The position numbers were made by a program, and so were the translations under genes. 64,000 nucleotides of DNA, from NCBI GenBank assembly GCA_028564705.1, contig JAPXFQ010000934.1:434001-498000 (forward strand). The letters run 5' to 3'. The stretch is from Apricaphanius iberus. Its lineage: Eukaryota > Chordata > Actinopteri > Cyprinodontiformes > Aphaniidae. Positions 34,170 to 45,669 of this stretch are shown one piece after another (within the stretch, counting starts at the first letter, position 1; every line of letters starts with the position of its first letter). Below the pieces are notes generated by a model that was given only the letters and a program-made list of their open reading frames with translations, was not told the DNA's origin and made no database searches.

Positions 34170-35160
34170 GACTATTCAGATTTTTTGAATTTTTTGTGGG
34201 TTTTAGGATCTGGAAGCCCAAATTATGCACAAATAAACCACTAAATGCTTGAAATCGTTTAAGATGTGGGCTCTGAATCTATCATCTATGAAAGTTTAAG
34301 GTTGTGAATGAAATTATGGAAGAAAATCAACTTTTCCATGATATTCTATTTTTTTTGGAAAAGGTCTGTATGGTAAACTATCATCTGAAAGTTTCAACTT
34401 GTCATAGATGACAAACGCTGTTCTATTGATAATTAATGGCATTAAAAACTGTCTTCTGTGATGTTTCTAGACTCTGAGATTCTGAAACCATCAGAGATCA
34501 TTGAGAAGAATGAAGCTGAGTCTGTGGATGGAATGATGGTGCGGGTCAGTTTGTCTAGTCAGCAGCCTGAAGGTCAGAGGTCACAGGCTGACATTCTGTT
34601 TCTGCATGAGTCAGAGGAGATGGATGTCAGGAGAAGGCTGTCGCTCTCTCTCCTCGCCTCATATTATGCTCCACGCAGATCAAATTAGTTCATTATTCGT
34701 AAAGGTGACACGTAGAGAGGTGGTGGCACGAGTGGAGCTGTGTTCGTGCTGCAGGGGAGGAGGAAAAGACAATCAGGTTCCATTCTCTCCTTGGGTTTTA
34801 ATCGAGACTGAACTGTTGTCGGTGATCGGAGCACCTCCTGAACCTGGCCTCATCACAATGGCTGCTTAATGAGAGTTCAGGTGATTGGAGAGGTTCGTCT
34901 GCGGCAACAACAAAGACGAGGACATTCATCACTGATTAGCAACCAGCCGCTGCAGCTGCCATAATCACCCAGCAGAATATGCTCAGGGGGTTATGAACAC
35001 CCCAATGGGAGATGCAGGGAGGCCTTCACCATCATCATCATCTTCACTGTTCATCATAGGGCTGGGTTAAAGAAACATCTGGTTAACATTTAAACATTAA
35101 TTACATAAAACAGACGGAAAGTGGATCCCATCTGTTAAATTACGCCTGCACACTCACAAA
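34170..35160. other. Apparently non-repetitive stretch
   Basis: An open frame at 34,458-34,688 begins just after a TTTCTAG| acceptor-like site, but no domain or partner exon is recognisable. From 34,690 to 35,040 the sequence is balanced in composition and free of visible repeats. Confidence 0.4.
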
Positions 35161-35164
35161 TGAA

Positions 35165-35510
35165 AATACAGAATTATACTGTAGGGGCACAGTGTCTTGT
35201 CACTGGGGTGGTATCCTCGAAGGTACCATTCTGTATCCTTAATGGTGCGTTCACATCGCACGCTTTGTCATCGTCAAATAGCGCTCACAAAGCATATACA
35301 TAGTTGGACGCATGTACATATGGAAGCTGAACACAAAGTGTGGCAGAGACTCTGACGCCCCTCTGACGGACTCAACCATAGACTTAACTTGTAGTCTTGC
35401 TGCTCCAGACGCTGACTTTTGGGGCGGTGTGAACGCACCATAACTCCATAGGTACCTATTTCTGCTGGTGTAGTCTGTACCTTTTCAACGCTACCTTGAC
35501 AGCCAATCAT
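35165..35510 (+). repeat. GTACC-rich repeat, filled-site copy
   Basis: 35,170-35,239 and 35,444-35,465 are the two halves of the repeat seen whole (reversed) at 13,325-13,415: GGGGCACAGTGTCTTGTCAC, TGGGGTGGTATCCTCGAAGG, then after the MITE ATAGGTACCTATTT. How far it extends beyond is unclear. Confidence 0.7.
35243..35440. mobile_element. 198-bp Harbinger-like MITE with TAA duplication
   Basis: Termini TGGTGCGTTCACATCGC and GCGGTGTGAACGCACCA are inverted repeats differing at one base over 17. TAA flanks both sides (35,240-35,242; 35,441-35,443). A 3-bp T(A/T)A duplication is the PIF/Harbinger signature. The related repeat at 13.3 kb shows the unoccupied site with a single TAA, which confirms both boundaries. 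Confidence 0.85.
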
Positions 35511-35514
35511 TATT

Positions 35515-37450
35515 GACTTGATATGATTGACACATCACCTGACCACCAACAAAAACGTTTTGTTTTGTGTTTTTACAAGAAGGATAAGGGTGTAATTCCA
35601 CAAAGACTCCGTTTCCCCAGATTTGGTTCCATTAACAAAGCTAACATGAACAACTTATGCTCTTGGACTAGCCCACTCTGAGGCAGGCTAACTGCGATGC
35701 TTATTTTAGCTTGATCAAACGATTGGACGATCCATGTGATGTCACACTGTGGGGCTGGTATTCTGCTGCTGTTCTCTCCCTCACCACACCCACCCTCCTA
35801 CATGAACTTATGAAATCGGTTGCAGAAGCTGCAGTTTTCTTTTTGGTGGTTAAATTATGCAATGGTATGTAGGTTTTATCTTTTAAAATGTAGTTCTAAT
35901 TATTTTATAATTTTACTTTTACCATTTTAAGAACATTAGTGTATGTATGTAAAATGTACTTGCTACCAGAAACTTTTTCTTCCACCATTGTCTCTCCTAA
36001 ATCCCTTTTTGTCTAAAATAGAGCCATAAAATCATCATACTGTTCTTTCTAAATGTCTTAAAATAGCCTTAAAGTATCTTGCAATACGTCAAACAAAATG
36101 CACATATACGTTAAAATACTGTATCAATGTAACATGACATTTTAAAGACATTAAACTGTTCTTATTTAATTTTTAAATATTTTTACATTCTTTTTGAAAT
36201 CATGTTCTAAAAGCATTTAACATTTCTGCTATTTTCTGTAATGTATTATATTATGATTTTAATATTCACAACAGACTCCAGATTATCTTGCCCTACCCAA
36301 TGAGGTAATATGATTTATTAACATGAAGTTAGAAGCTATTCTCAGCGCTCACTGTGTCACACTCTAAACCGTCCATGTAGCAACATCACCTGATGCACAT
36401 TATTACTCAAAGCAGCCTGACAAGCTTTTCTATACAGCTGGTGTTCCTCTTATTGGTTATGATGTAATTATGATGCTCATATGCTGCATTAATAAGTCTT
36501 TGTCAGACTGGGAGAAGAACACTGCTCTTTCCTGTTCCTTTAATGTAGCGTTGACGCACATAATCCTTTTTTTGTTAAACATCGCTTGAATCAGTAGGGA
36601 TTGAATTCACCTGAGCTTCGTTGGTGGAAACGAATAAGCCCGGAGTGAACTTGTGGGGTACAGTAATGTACCCCTTCAATACCATCTGTTCCTGACAGTG
36701 TGGATTTGAACCCATTCAGAACATCGCCCCCCAACTAACTGAATCCAGATTCTGTGAGATATAACCAAGCTCGGGAACTGGTTCCAGACTGCTTCTGATG
36801 GCGAACACGCAACTTCCTATGAAGGCATTGGCAGTAAATTGTCTGTCTATACTAACATCTCATTACTTTGAACTGTGTAAATAACTGAGAACGATGTGAA
36901 ACTGCAGGAATGAAAGTACTGACCATGGGAGAGTTGAAGTACCTGAGGTAAGGAGCGTAACCATCATCTCATAAGTGAGGCAACACATTTTCCAGAGGTC
37001 AGCTGGGTGATTTATCATCCTCTCCCATTCACTAGCACCCTTCCTCTGTGGCTAAAGAACCATTTAAATCTCAGTTGCACAATGAATGTGCTGGCCTAGT
37101 TATCAGCAATATTCATAGAGGTTCAAAGACAGTTATTGATCATAATTATTTCTATTATAGTTACAAGGTGCCACCTGCTCAGCAAAACAGATAACTTAGC
37201 TCAAATGTCCATCTCAACTCACTGTAGGTGTCACCTGGAAGCGGAAATTGGAATTGTTCCATTTAAAGGACAAGGTCCCGCCTTCCTCGTCTCTGATTGG
37301 CTTGCCTGGTGAATTACATGTTGAATTACATAAAAATAAACAAAAATAAACACATTTCAAGTGAAAAACAAATGTTTTATGTCAACTTAATAAAGAGTTT
37401 TAAGTATCAGTTCATGGTATTGTTTCACTAACCAACACTGATACACATAC
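35515..37450. other. No gene or named repeat seen
   Basis: AT-rich at 35,860-36,260. No long frame. Sequence at 37,250-37,320 contains CTCTGATTGGCTTGCC, similar to a patch upstream of the family D copy at 24.1 kb, so family D may begin here. Confidence 0.4.
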
Positions 37451-37479
37451 ATTCGAACGGTATCGGCCATGATGCCCGA

Positions 37480-37800
37480 TTTATCACTATTGGTTGCAGT
37501 GCATCTTTATTTATCACTAATCGTAACGTTCCAGAACCCTTTCTTAATCCTAACCTGAGACCTTTTCTAATCCTATAATATTGGAAGAGCATTACCTTAA
37601 CCTAACTTTACTATTTCCTTGGACTAGTGGCTAATACTAATGTAATCCATCTATTTATTTTAACATTTAAAACCAGTACCAAATCATTGGACCTTGCCTT
37701 TTAACACGTACATTCCCAATATTTGGACACATAGTAAAGATCGGGTAATCCTTATCCGTAACCATCTTTCTTTTTGTCAACATAGCTATTTATGTGGCCT
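37480..37800 (+). repeat. Dispersed repeat family D, copy 2
   Basis: Matches 46,965-47,290 in reverse with words CCAAATCATTGGACCTTGCC, TTTTAACACGTACATTCCCAATATTTG (in part), ATAGTAAAGATCGG, ATCCTTATCCGTAACCATC, TTTCTTTTTGTCAACAT. Matches 24,115-24,285 in the same orientation. There is no coding potential. Confidence 0.7.
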
Positions 37801-37984
37801 TTTAAACTCTACAGGACCAAGTAAATAGAACCTTCCATTTATGTGCACCTAAATACTTGTTATCAATCAAATCAGTGTTTATTTAAATCGTCTTTGATAA
37901 AGATAGTTTTATCAACAGTTTTCTACCACAACCGACCCTTTAAGGACATTCAATGTCTTGATGTGGCCCAAAATGCGTTTGACA

Positions 37985-38590
37985 CCCCTGATCTATGTTG
38001 CAGTTACAACACTAAAAAATCATTCCAGCTGTTGGGTCGCCTGGTTTGCTGCCGATACATCCAGTGACCAGCCTGAACCGTGTCCAATAAGGAATGTATT
38101 GTAGAGGAGTTTAACTGAAAGGAAAGTTAGAAAAGTTAGCAAGTGAGTTAGCTTACCGATCCAGGAGGAAAGTCGCCATTTCTGTATGTGTTTGATGCCT
38201 TGGAAATGTTGTATGTGGGTGCATCTAGTGTAGACTTCACCTAAAACTACTCTGGTTTCTGTTCTTCTCAGGTTAATCCCCTCCTGAGACAGTTAACGAC
38301 ATCTTCGGGGCTCTAAAGCCAGTTTTCCCAGTGCCAGCCGTACTGTGTAAACCATATTTTTAGAGACCGTATCTGTGGGACGGTAATGGCTAGATGTAGA
38401 CATTTCATATCATTGTCATGCCCATTAAAATGTGCATTTTACTATATTTTAATTCAAATATTAATTCTTAAGGAAATGTACTTTCATTGTGTACCCCTCT
38501 AAAAGCCCCATAGACTTATTACTTTTTTAAATGTAGCTTTTTGTGAAAATCTTCCATATTCAACCTTTAACAACTTCAGGTTAAAAGATG
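37985..38590 (-). repeat. Dispersed repeat family C, copy 2
   Basis: Reverse-complement relative of 2290-2700 (shared blocks listed there). It contains about 160 bp more in the middle (38,215-38,400), so one copy has a deletion or this one an insertion. Confidence 0.7.
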
Positions 38591-38599
38591 AAACAGACT

Positions 38600-39430
38600 G
38601 GCTTCAGCAAATCACAATAAATAACACGTAACAACGACTCGAATGCACGTTTTTCCAGGTTATCAAACTGACTGACATCATTCTAATTACCAGACAGTAA
38701 ACACTAAAATCTCCTTTGCTAGATCTACTATCAACAAAATATTTGGTCAGTTAAGGCTGTCTTTCAGGGGCGTGTCGATGGAATTAAAGGATCAGAATAT
38801 CAGAATATGAACAAACCTATATATAGTCGGATTTGTCTAGAAAACAAAGAGTGAATATGACCTTTGGTAAAAAGCTGAGCATAAACATTGGTACTTATGG
38901 GCATGGTATAGAAGAAATAAACGATCTCTCTCTGATCACATATTACTAGCTTGCATTGAATCCCTAACCCTGTCAACTGAATCCTATTGTCCTTAGTTCT
39001 GTTGTTTCAGTGCTGGCTGAATTGATTCAGGATTCAGACGTTGCTTGGCCACTCCGACTCCTCCTCTTTCCTGCTGCATGATGCTCTGTTCAGCTAACAA
39101 CCACCTTAGAGTTCTTGTCTGTAAATCTCTCTCCTGCACTGCAGTCTGTGAGGCTCGCAGCTCTGGAATGTGATGCCTTCAGGAACATGTGGTGCTCCTT
39201 TTATCTGCACCTCAAAACTGCATCCAGCTGCAGTTTTTTAACCTTTAAAGGCATTTAGCTTTATCAAACACCTTTCTGTAAAAGTATATGTTATATTAGC
39301 AATGTGCATAATCCTAAACTATTCCTGTTCTTCTTTTAAATGCTACAACTAGCAGCAAGATGTCCCCTTGATCAATGGTTCATCACATGGGATTAATTCA
39401 TGTTATTTATTCATTTTTAAATGTCACTGT
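38600..39430. other. No gene or named repeat seen
   Basis: Nothing recognised on either strand. Confidence 0.4.
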
Positions 39431-39439
39431 TTCAAATGT

Positions 39440-39690
39440 AATATTTAGTTTACTAGCTAGTACAGTTAGGAGCTAAATACTCAGTAAACAAATAAAATAT
39501 TTAGCTCAAAGCTGAATTTTAGTCCTTTAAACAAACTATTAAGTCTACAAGCTAAACATTAAACTTTGAACTAAATATTTAGTTAGAAACTTAAATGTTA
39601 AGTTTGAAGCAAACTATTTAGATAGTAAACTAAACGGGCTAACTACTGTAAATAGCTTCAAACTAAGTTAGCTAGGAGCTATATATGTAG
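39440..39690. repeat. Degenerate CTAAATATTTAG-type repeats
   Basis: Many imperfect copies of AGCTAAATATTTAGTT-like palindromic words, e.g. GAACTAAATATTTAGTTAG, AAACTATTTAGATAGTAAAC, with GCTAA spacers. A further single unit, ATAGCTAAATATTTAGCTTG, lies at 40,410-40,430. The array is old and low in complexity. Confidence 0.6.
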
Positions 39691-39870
39691 CTAACGTGCT
39701 AATGTGTGTGCCAATAAGTGGAAGTGGTCTACCAAAATTAAAGCTGGGTCTTGCAAACCTATATAAACTGCTGGAGAGACAAAATTTATCACCTTTATCA
39801 TTGTTTATTTTGTCCCAACATGTCCAACTTTTTTTTCCCAATTCAATACACCTTTATTTATATGCGTTAT

Positions 39871-40110
39871 ACATTTCAAGGAGAGAGGAATGAGCTCCCC
39901 CTGCAGGTGAGAAAGGGCCCATCTTTATTGCCGTTTTACTCCCTTTACAAAAATAATTACTTCCATTTTGCGTTGGACCGTTGATTGTGATATTTTTATG
40001 TTTTATGTTGTATTTTTATCTTTATCTTTTGTTGTTTTATTATGTCTTACTTTTCAGCACTTTGGTGAGCTGACATGCTGCATGTGCTATACAAATAAAT
40101 ATGGTATGGT
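39871..40110 (+). pseudogene. LINE 3' end relic
   Basis: The frame around 39,885-39,965 gives NELPLQVRKGPSLLPFYSLY, resembling the WNxLPxxIR...FKxxLK block of LINE C-termini. A T-rich UTR and a terminus TTTTCAGCACTTTGGTGAGC with GTGCTATACAAATAAATATG at 40,050-40,105 follow. The terminus type is that of CR1/L2-like LINEs. Heavily decayed. Confidence 0.5.
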
Positions 40111-40111
40111 A

Positions 40112-41735
40112 GGGTCACATGACCCACTTAGGCTACACTGTTGAAAACATCCAGATGCACAGCTTTAAATTTAACACTTCAATTTATCGATATATATTTA
40201 TTTTAGATTTTTGTTTTGTTTTTGCACGTTGGACTTTTCAGAAAACGTCTTTAAATATTGAAAATCTATGCCTTAAATGATGAAAATGTATTAATTTTCT
40301 TGCAAATTTTCTACTTTTCTAAATCAGAGAATTTCAGGGAATTCTTAGAATTTTGGTAGAAGTTTTTTCTAAAGTGGCCCTAATGCCCCGTCTTACTAAA
40401 TATTTAAGTCATAGCTAAATATTTAGCTTGAACCCGCAATATTTACAAATGAATAAACAACATGGACACAAATATCTCCTATCACCTAATTTATTGCTGT
40501 TAATTTATGACTGTGTAACCTTACAATTAGCTTCCCATATATGCAGGGTGTCTGAAGTTCTTTTTCAGCTTTTTCATTCCGTTTTGGTCCAGTTAATGTA
40601 CAGGACCAGCCCAGCTTAGTGAACATATTTCGAGCATGTTTGGTAAGAAAACATTCAGTCATGCCTCCCGATGCGCCAGCTGCCATCTCTCCATCAGTGA
40701 TCTCAGATCTTTACTTTGACAAAATGCAGGATAGTTTGTCCAGGTTTAGGAATCTTCCATGTGCATTTCTTTCCTTTGAAAGTACAAGTAAAAGTTCTGC
40801 AGAGTCCGGTCGGCCTGCTGAGGAGAGTATCCTGAGCTGAGTCTCCCTCCCTGTGTTTGGGAGGAATATTTAACGTTTGGCGCATGGACTGGACTCCTCA
40901 GCAGGTGCGCTCCACATCTCCCGGGTACGTGCCGAGCCGGCAGCTGGCCCCTGGCTGGAGCAGAACCTGAAAGAAACAAGCAGAAGAAAGAGAACAAAGT
41001 CCGGATACGACCCAGTCATGACCTGCCAACTGTTCTTGTCATCTCATCACACAGCAGAGCTTCAAAAATTGGTAGTGGTCAGTGTAACATTAGATATTAA
41101 TAAGGTGGTGATGGGTCCCGCCTTTTTCTGGACCCGGCTGCAAAGTGACGCTGCTGAGACGTCACCAAAGACAATTTGTGGTTAAATGTTGCAGAGAGGA
41201 GCTCAGAGCGAGAGAAAGATGTGATTTCACGGTTTTACCCTCAGCTTGCTCTGAGTAATCCCACAGATCACATGTCTGACTGCAGTCTGAGGCAGATAAA
41301 CACTCATCTGAGCCAGATTATATTCTGAGGGTAATGATGCCAGCTCGGCCGCCTGTGGGAGATGTAGCTCCCCTCGTGTGTGTACAAAAAGATTTCAAAT
41401 GGATTCTGCTTATCCTGATTAGCTGTAGCAACACACACACACACACACACACACTGAACTCAGCTGAAAACTTGGTTCATTTTATTCAGCTTTAGAGTGG
41501 AAGATCTTTAAACATTTCACTCTCTGACTTTATATCGATGAGGGGACAGAATCCGAGGCTAAAGAAGTTACCGTGAACTCTCACCCACCGTGATCAATGG
41601 GATCGGGCTGCAGGTCAACGCGCAGAGAACTTTAAATCTGAACTCATCTCCACAGGAGTTTGGCTCTGTTGGGTTTTTTGTTTTTTCCCTTCCAAAGAAA
41701 CTTTCTAACTCCATCGCTCTTTTTCTTGTCGGTGA
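40112..41735. other. No gene seen; one microsatellite
   Basis: Overlapping motif-free frames at 40,619-41,185 on both strands. Includes an (AC)12 tract at 41,431-41,454. Confidence 0.45.
41431..41454. repeat. (AC)12 microsatellite
   Basis: Uninterrupted AC dinucleotides. Confidence 0.97.
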
Positions 41736-41737
41736 AA

Positions 41738-42100
41738 GTTGATTCTGAGACTGAGAATGTTTCATGTTGTCATTTAATTTGTAAATCTTCATCTTTTCCT
41801 GCCATTTAGACCTGCAACACCTTCTAAAATAGATTGGGACAGGAGCAGTTTAGGAATATTAATCAGGTAAGTTGGTTCAATAATGATCTAATTTGAAACA
41901 GGTCCAGGTGATTCAATTATGATTTAGTACAAAAACAGCATCCAAGAAAGGTCTAGTCCTTTAGGAACAAAGATGGGCCAAGGATCACCAGTTTGACAAC
42001 AAAATGTTTAAAAACAATGTTCCTCAACGAAAGATGGGAAGACAAGAGAGGTCAGACAGACCTCCTTGGTGATGCTGTAGCCTGCAACCCAAATCCTGAA
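41738..42100 (+). mobile_element. Tc1/mariner 5' fragment, same family as 12.4-14.2 kb
   Basis: Reverse-complement homologue of about 13,700-14,060. Shared words are CATTTAATTTGTA, TTAGACCTGCAACAC/TCAGACCTGCAACAC, GTACAAAAACAGCATCCAAG, TCTAGTCCTTTAGGA, TTAAAAACAATGTTCCTCA. It holds the leader and the start of the transposase region and then ends or becomes unrecognisable near 42,100. Confidence 0.7.
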
Positions 42101-42401
42101 AAGATGATTCAAGAATCAACAAGAAATCAGGACGGAAATGATGCATGATTAAAGACATTCCCAAATAAAACCCAAAGCAAACAACTGCCTTCAATCTACG
42201 AGTGTCTAATTTAATCTGAGTCCCAAGCTTTGAACTTCTCTCCACAACTCTGTTCAGTCCATCATCTGGACATGGAGAGAGAACGGACCTGGAGAAATAC
42301 CAGGACATGGACTCTGGAGGGGCTGGAGAGATCCACGGCTCAGGTTGGAGACCCTGAGGACGTTCTATCTGCCATACCATACTTTGTTTAAACAGCACCT
42401 T

Positions 42402-42579
42402 GGGGTGTCGTGTGGCGTGGATTAGAGCGGGCACCCCATGTGCAGAGGCCTCAGTCCCTGGTTCAAGTCCTGTCTCAGGCGACTCCTTGCCACATGTCTT
42501 CCCCACCTCTCTCCCTCCTCAAAAGTCTATCCACTTTCAATAAAAGCCACTCTGGCCCAAAAATCCTTAACAAACTAAA
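42402..42579 (+). mobile_element. tRNA-like SINE with perfect 12-bp target duplication
   Basis: The head GTGTCGTGTGGCGTGGATTAGAGC (A-box-like, shown in full as 24 bases would exceed the limit in part; key part TGGCGTGGATTAGAGC) is followed by a B box GGTTCAAGTCC at 42,461-42,471, then CCACATGTCTTCCCC and an A-rich end with AATAAAAGCC. AAACAGCACCTT flanks both sides exactly (42,390-42,401; 42,580-42,591). It lies inside the Tc1 relic, so it inserted after it. Confidence 0.8.
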
Positions 42580-42700
42580 AAACAGCACCTTTTAAAACTG
42601 CGCATGGTCAACCAAAGTTCTGCATGGCAAACACGTAAAAAGTCAAGCAAGAACATTAAATATGGTTGATTTATGCTGTGGGGGATGCTATTCTACGCCG

Positions 42701-43731
42701 CAGTGGTGGGCCGGCTGTTCAACCTTAATTATACACCTCATAATACATCAATACGACACCACGGCCAAAGAATCCATACACAATCACATATTCATCACAG
42801 GCTGGTCAAGTAACACGTAATATCCAGAGCATTTAAAATCCTTTAGCTCACATTCACAATCGAGAGGAAACTATGATCACGGATAATGTCAAATATCACA
42901 AATAAAAGATGATTTAAAGACATTAGTCAACATAGTTTTAATAACTCCTCCAAAGTATGTGAGAGCTTAAACAAGTTTGTCCAAGAAAACATTGTCACCA
43001 TTTCATATAAGACACCAATGAGGTGAGAAAAAAAAATAAAAACAGAATTCAATCCAGGGATCACCAGGCAGGAGGCGGAGTCTAACCATGGACAGGTCAC
43101 CAGTCCATCACAGGGACACAAACATATTAAAAGAAATAAAAAATAAAATGCTGCACTCACCAACATGGACCTTCTCCCCATCGCCTCATTATCTGAAAAT
43201 GAAATCCATCCTGGCCCTGTTGTACAGTTTATACATCCATGTGCATGATAAGACCTGTCCTTGTGGCAAGTATATCTCCAACCAAATATATCCCTTCTTC
43301 TGCTCCGGCCATCGTGGCTTAAAAAACCAAGCCAAATTACAGCTAATTCTCATTAGCTATTATAGCTAACGAATGTCCGGGTTTAATTGTTCCGATATTT
43401 TTTGGTAAGATCTGCATTTTAGACGCTCACAGATACTTACCAATCAGAGGACACATTCATGCTACCTTCATCAAAGACTCGAGAGCTGATTGGTTAGTAC
43501 AACTGACTGTGTCCGTTTAGTTACAGGAGCCTACTCTGTGGAATCTGAAGGCCTTACGCAGAGTTCATACAGCCTAATAACTCAAGCTAGCTGAAATATG
43601 ATTGGATAAAAACTTTACCTTAATACGCAACACTGGAAGCATTGAAGCCAAGTGGAGATAATCTGACATAAGAGAAAATACCAGGGAGAATAATATGAGA
43701 AGGCCTTCCAGGCCCTGACGGCCCGCCACTG
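42701..43731. mobile_element. hAT-type element nested in the Tc1 relic
   Basis: Ends CAGTGGTGGGCCGGCTG and GACGGCCCGCCACTG are inverted repeats. Flanks CTACGCCG (42,693-42,700) and CTACAGCG (43,732-43,739) match at 6 of 8 bases, fitting an 8-bp hAT duplication. The Tc1 sequence resumes directly after it. No transposase is recognised inside; an RTE/SINE-type scrap lies at 43,065-43,130. Confidence 0.7.
43065..43130 (-). mobile_element. RTE/SINE-type tail scrap
   Basis: Contains CCATGGACAGGTCACCAGTC followed by CATCACAGGGACACA, the complement of the 'GACTGGCG(A)CCTGTCC' block found near the tail of the SINE at 55,461-55,833 (compare 55,717-55,735). Short and edge-less. Confidence 0.45.
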
Positions 43732-44079
43732 CTACAGCGCGGACTGAGATGATGGGAAGATGGTTGGAACTATACATCCTGGAGGAAAACCCGTTAGAGG
43801 CTGCAGAAGAGCTGAGACTGGGATGGAAGTTCATCTTTTAATGAGTGGCAGAAAATAAACATCACACATCACCATCTCCTGTGATGAAACACGGTGGTGG
43901 CAGCATTGTGCTGTGTAGAGATATGAAAAGCCTTTCAGCTCTACTTGCACCACAAGGCTCTGATATTGCTTTATTTTTGGTTAGTCTTTAATAAAATGAC
44001 TCATAATGACAGAGAAGTATGCGGTTATAATGGGGAAGTTTCAGCGGCGTGAATACTCATACGAGTATCTGTAAATCAA

Positions 44080-44815
44080 CTGCCTTTTATTTCTGACTTT
44101 TACTGGACAACAGGAGGTTTTGGCAGGATCAAGTGGCAGTTGTTTAATGCAGTAAAACTGCAGATGCTTCTGGCACCTCGTTTTTCCCTCCACTGAACTT
44201 TTAAAATCTCAACAACACAGCTGGAAAAAAGACTGCAAGTCTCGGCTACGCATCTTTCACAAAACATTTCTGTCATAAACCTTTTGAAATGAGTCACTGA
44301 GCCCACCAAACTGTGAGTTTACAGAAAACAAGGTGGCAGTGTGGAACAACATGACATCAGCACTATGCACAAAATCTGCCCCAGCCCGTTCTTTTCCAAG
44401 CTCGATCCCCTGTAGAGGTCAGCTGACATGCGGTTATGACCCTACTGAGTCGGGGGTGTACACCCCATCGGTCCTCCCAAGACGCCAGAAAGGTGCCTTA
44501 TTTTCTGAAAGGAGTTGTTTCGATTTTAATACGAAAGTGAGCTGGATCTGAAACCAAACGGTGTAATTAGCGCGAGACAATGCTGCAGAGAGAGGAGAGA
44601 TGCTGGGTTTTGTTCTTCAGCAGGGAGCCCTCATCCACCCAGTGTGGCCGAGGCTTTAAGCCGTTAAGCACTGCGAATGGGATTGGTTGGAGGTCTAAGA
44701 GGATTGGCTGGAAGTGACCCCCAGATCAGTGCCTTTGGTTGCAGCGAATACTGCTGGAGATTTACTGCTCGAGTTCACCACGAGATGGGGGGACGGGATG
44801 GAAACCGCTGTTTGA
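44080..44815. other. No gene or named repeat seen
   Basis: Short frames without motifs on both strands. Confidence 0.4.
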
Positions 44816-44822
44816 TTTGTTC

Positions 44823-44990
44823 AGAGCTGGGTAGAGCAGCCAAATATTTGACTTACTCAAGTAAGAGTAGCACTACTTCAGTATATTTTTACTCAAATAA
44901 AAACAAAAATTAGCCATCCAACAGATTACTCAAGAAGGGCAAAAAGATACTGAGTAAAAAGGCTACTTGAGTGCTGAGTAAATGATCTTA
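44823..44990 (+). mobile_element. hAT-like terminal segment
   Basis: Starts CAGAGCTGGGTAGAGCAGCC and continues with the tandem-like words TTACTCAAGTAAGAGTAGCA, TATTTTTACTCAAATAAAAA, GATTACTCAAGAAGGGC, TACTTGAGTGCTGAGTAA. This resembles the start of a widespread fish DNA element with CAGAGGTGGGTAG termini. The matching right end was not found. Confidence 0.5.
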
Positions 44991-44999
44991 ACATCTAAC

Positions 45000-45665
45000 T
45001 TAATATTTTAAAAACATGTTATCAGGTAGAATAAAAATGAAGTTACGGCATTTTAAAGTGTAAAAATACATATAAATACCATACTTATGAAATAAAGAAG
45101 GCAAAAAACGTATTTTTTTCAATATAAAACAAATGTTTACTGCACATAATGTACTGTACAAACAGTATGTATGTATGTAACTAAATATGTACGTAAATGT
45201 ACATTCACAGCAGTGTTTAGTCCACTTTAATTAATCTCTAGTTTGCCCAGAAAGTCCGGTTCGTTTGGGGAGGTGTGAATGTACTACTGAACTGAGCTCG
45301 TTTAAAGTGAAGTCTGTGACGGTTTGATTGCATATGTGAATGCCAAGCGGTCCGGAGGACTATGGCGCAGGGCACCCGTGGTAAAAACAACCAAAACAAC
45401 AACTCAGCCTCCTTTTCTGCTCATTGCTGCAAGGTTTTTATCTGCCAAGGACAACGGAGCAATGGTAAAATCACAAAAATCTGAGGTAACTCCATGTTAG
45501 TTTACATTTACCAGAACATGAGTCAGTGTTTGGACTAACAGGTGTTCAAACGACCAAAGTGAAAATACGTTGTGATTACTGTCTCTTTTGGATCTGTTAT
45601 TGCCTCATTAGTGAGCCTTTACAACACTAACTTTTAGACTTATAAATCTTATAAACCCAATCCTG
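45000..45665. other. Unclassified; possible MITE patch
   Basis: AT-rich to 45,230. Around 45,255-45,365 the words GTCCGGTTCGTTTGG, AGGTGTGAATGT and GAATGCCAAGCGGTCCGG recall fish hAT-type MITEs but no boundaries could be set. Confidence 0.35.
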
Positions 45666-45669
45666 TTTT

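Larger units (their letters stand above)
42205..44074 (+). pseudogene. Tc1 transposon relic with nested SINE and hAT element
   Basis: Plus-strand Tc1 sequence: GTCCCAAGCTTTGAAC and GTTCAGTCCATCATCTGGAC (N-terminal DNA-binding region), CTCTGGAGGGGCTGGAGAGA and CACGGCTCAGGTTGG (42,310-42,350), then after the SINE GGTTGATTTATGCTGTGGGG (42,664), and after the hAT element GATGGGAAGATGG and GAGGAAAACCCGTTAGAGGC (43,750-43,805). A second HGGGS-type block (GAAACACGGTGGTGGCAGC, 43,885) shows that part of another copy follows. The end near 44,050-44,074 reads GTGAATACTCATACGAGTAT. All frames are broken. Confidence 0.6.

Noticed and set aside
34458..34688. Host exon after a TTTCTAG acceptor
   Set aside because: No recognisable domain, no donor I could place in phase and no partner exon.
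42024..42506. 160-codon minus-strand open frame as a gene
   Set aside because: It runs antisense across the mariner fragment, the Tc1 relic and the SINE; no domain is recognised and those elements explain the sequence.
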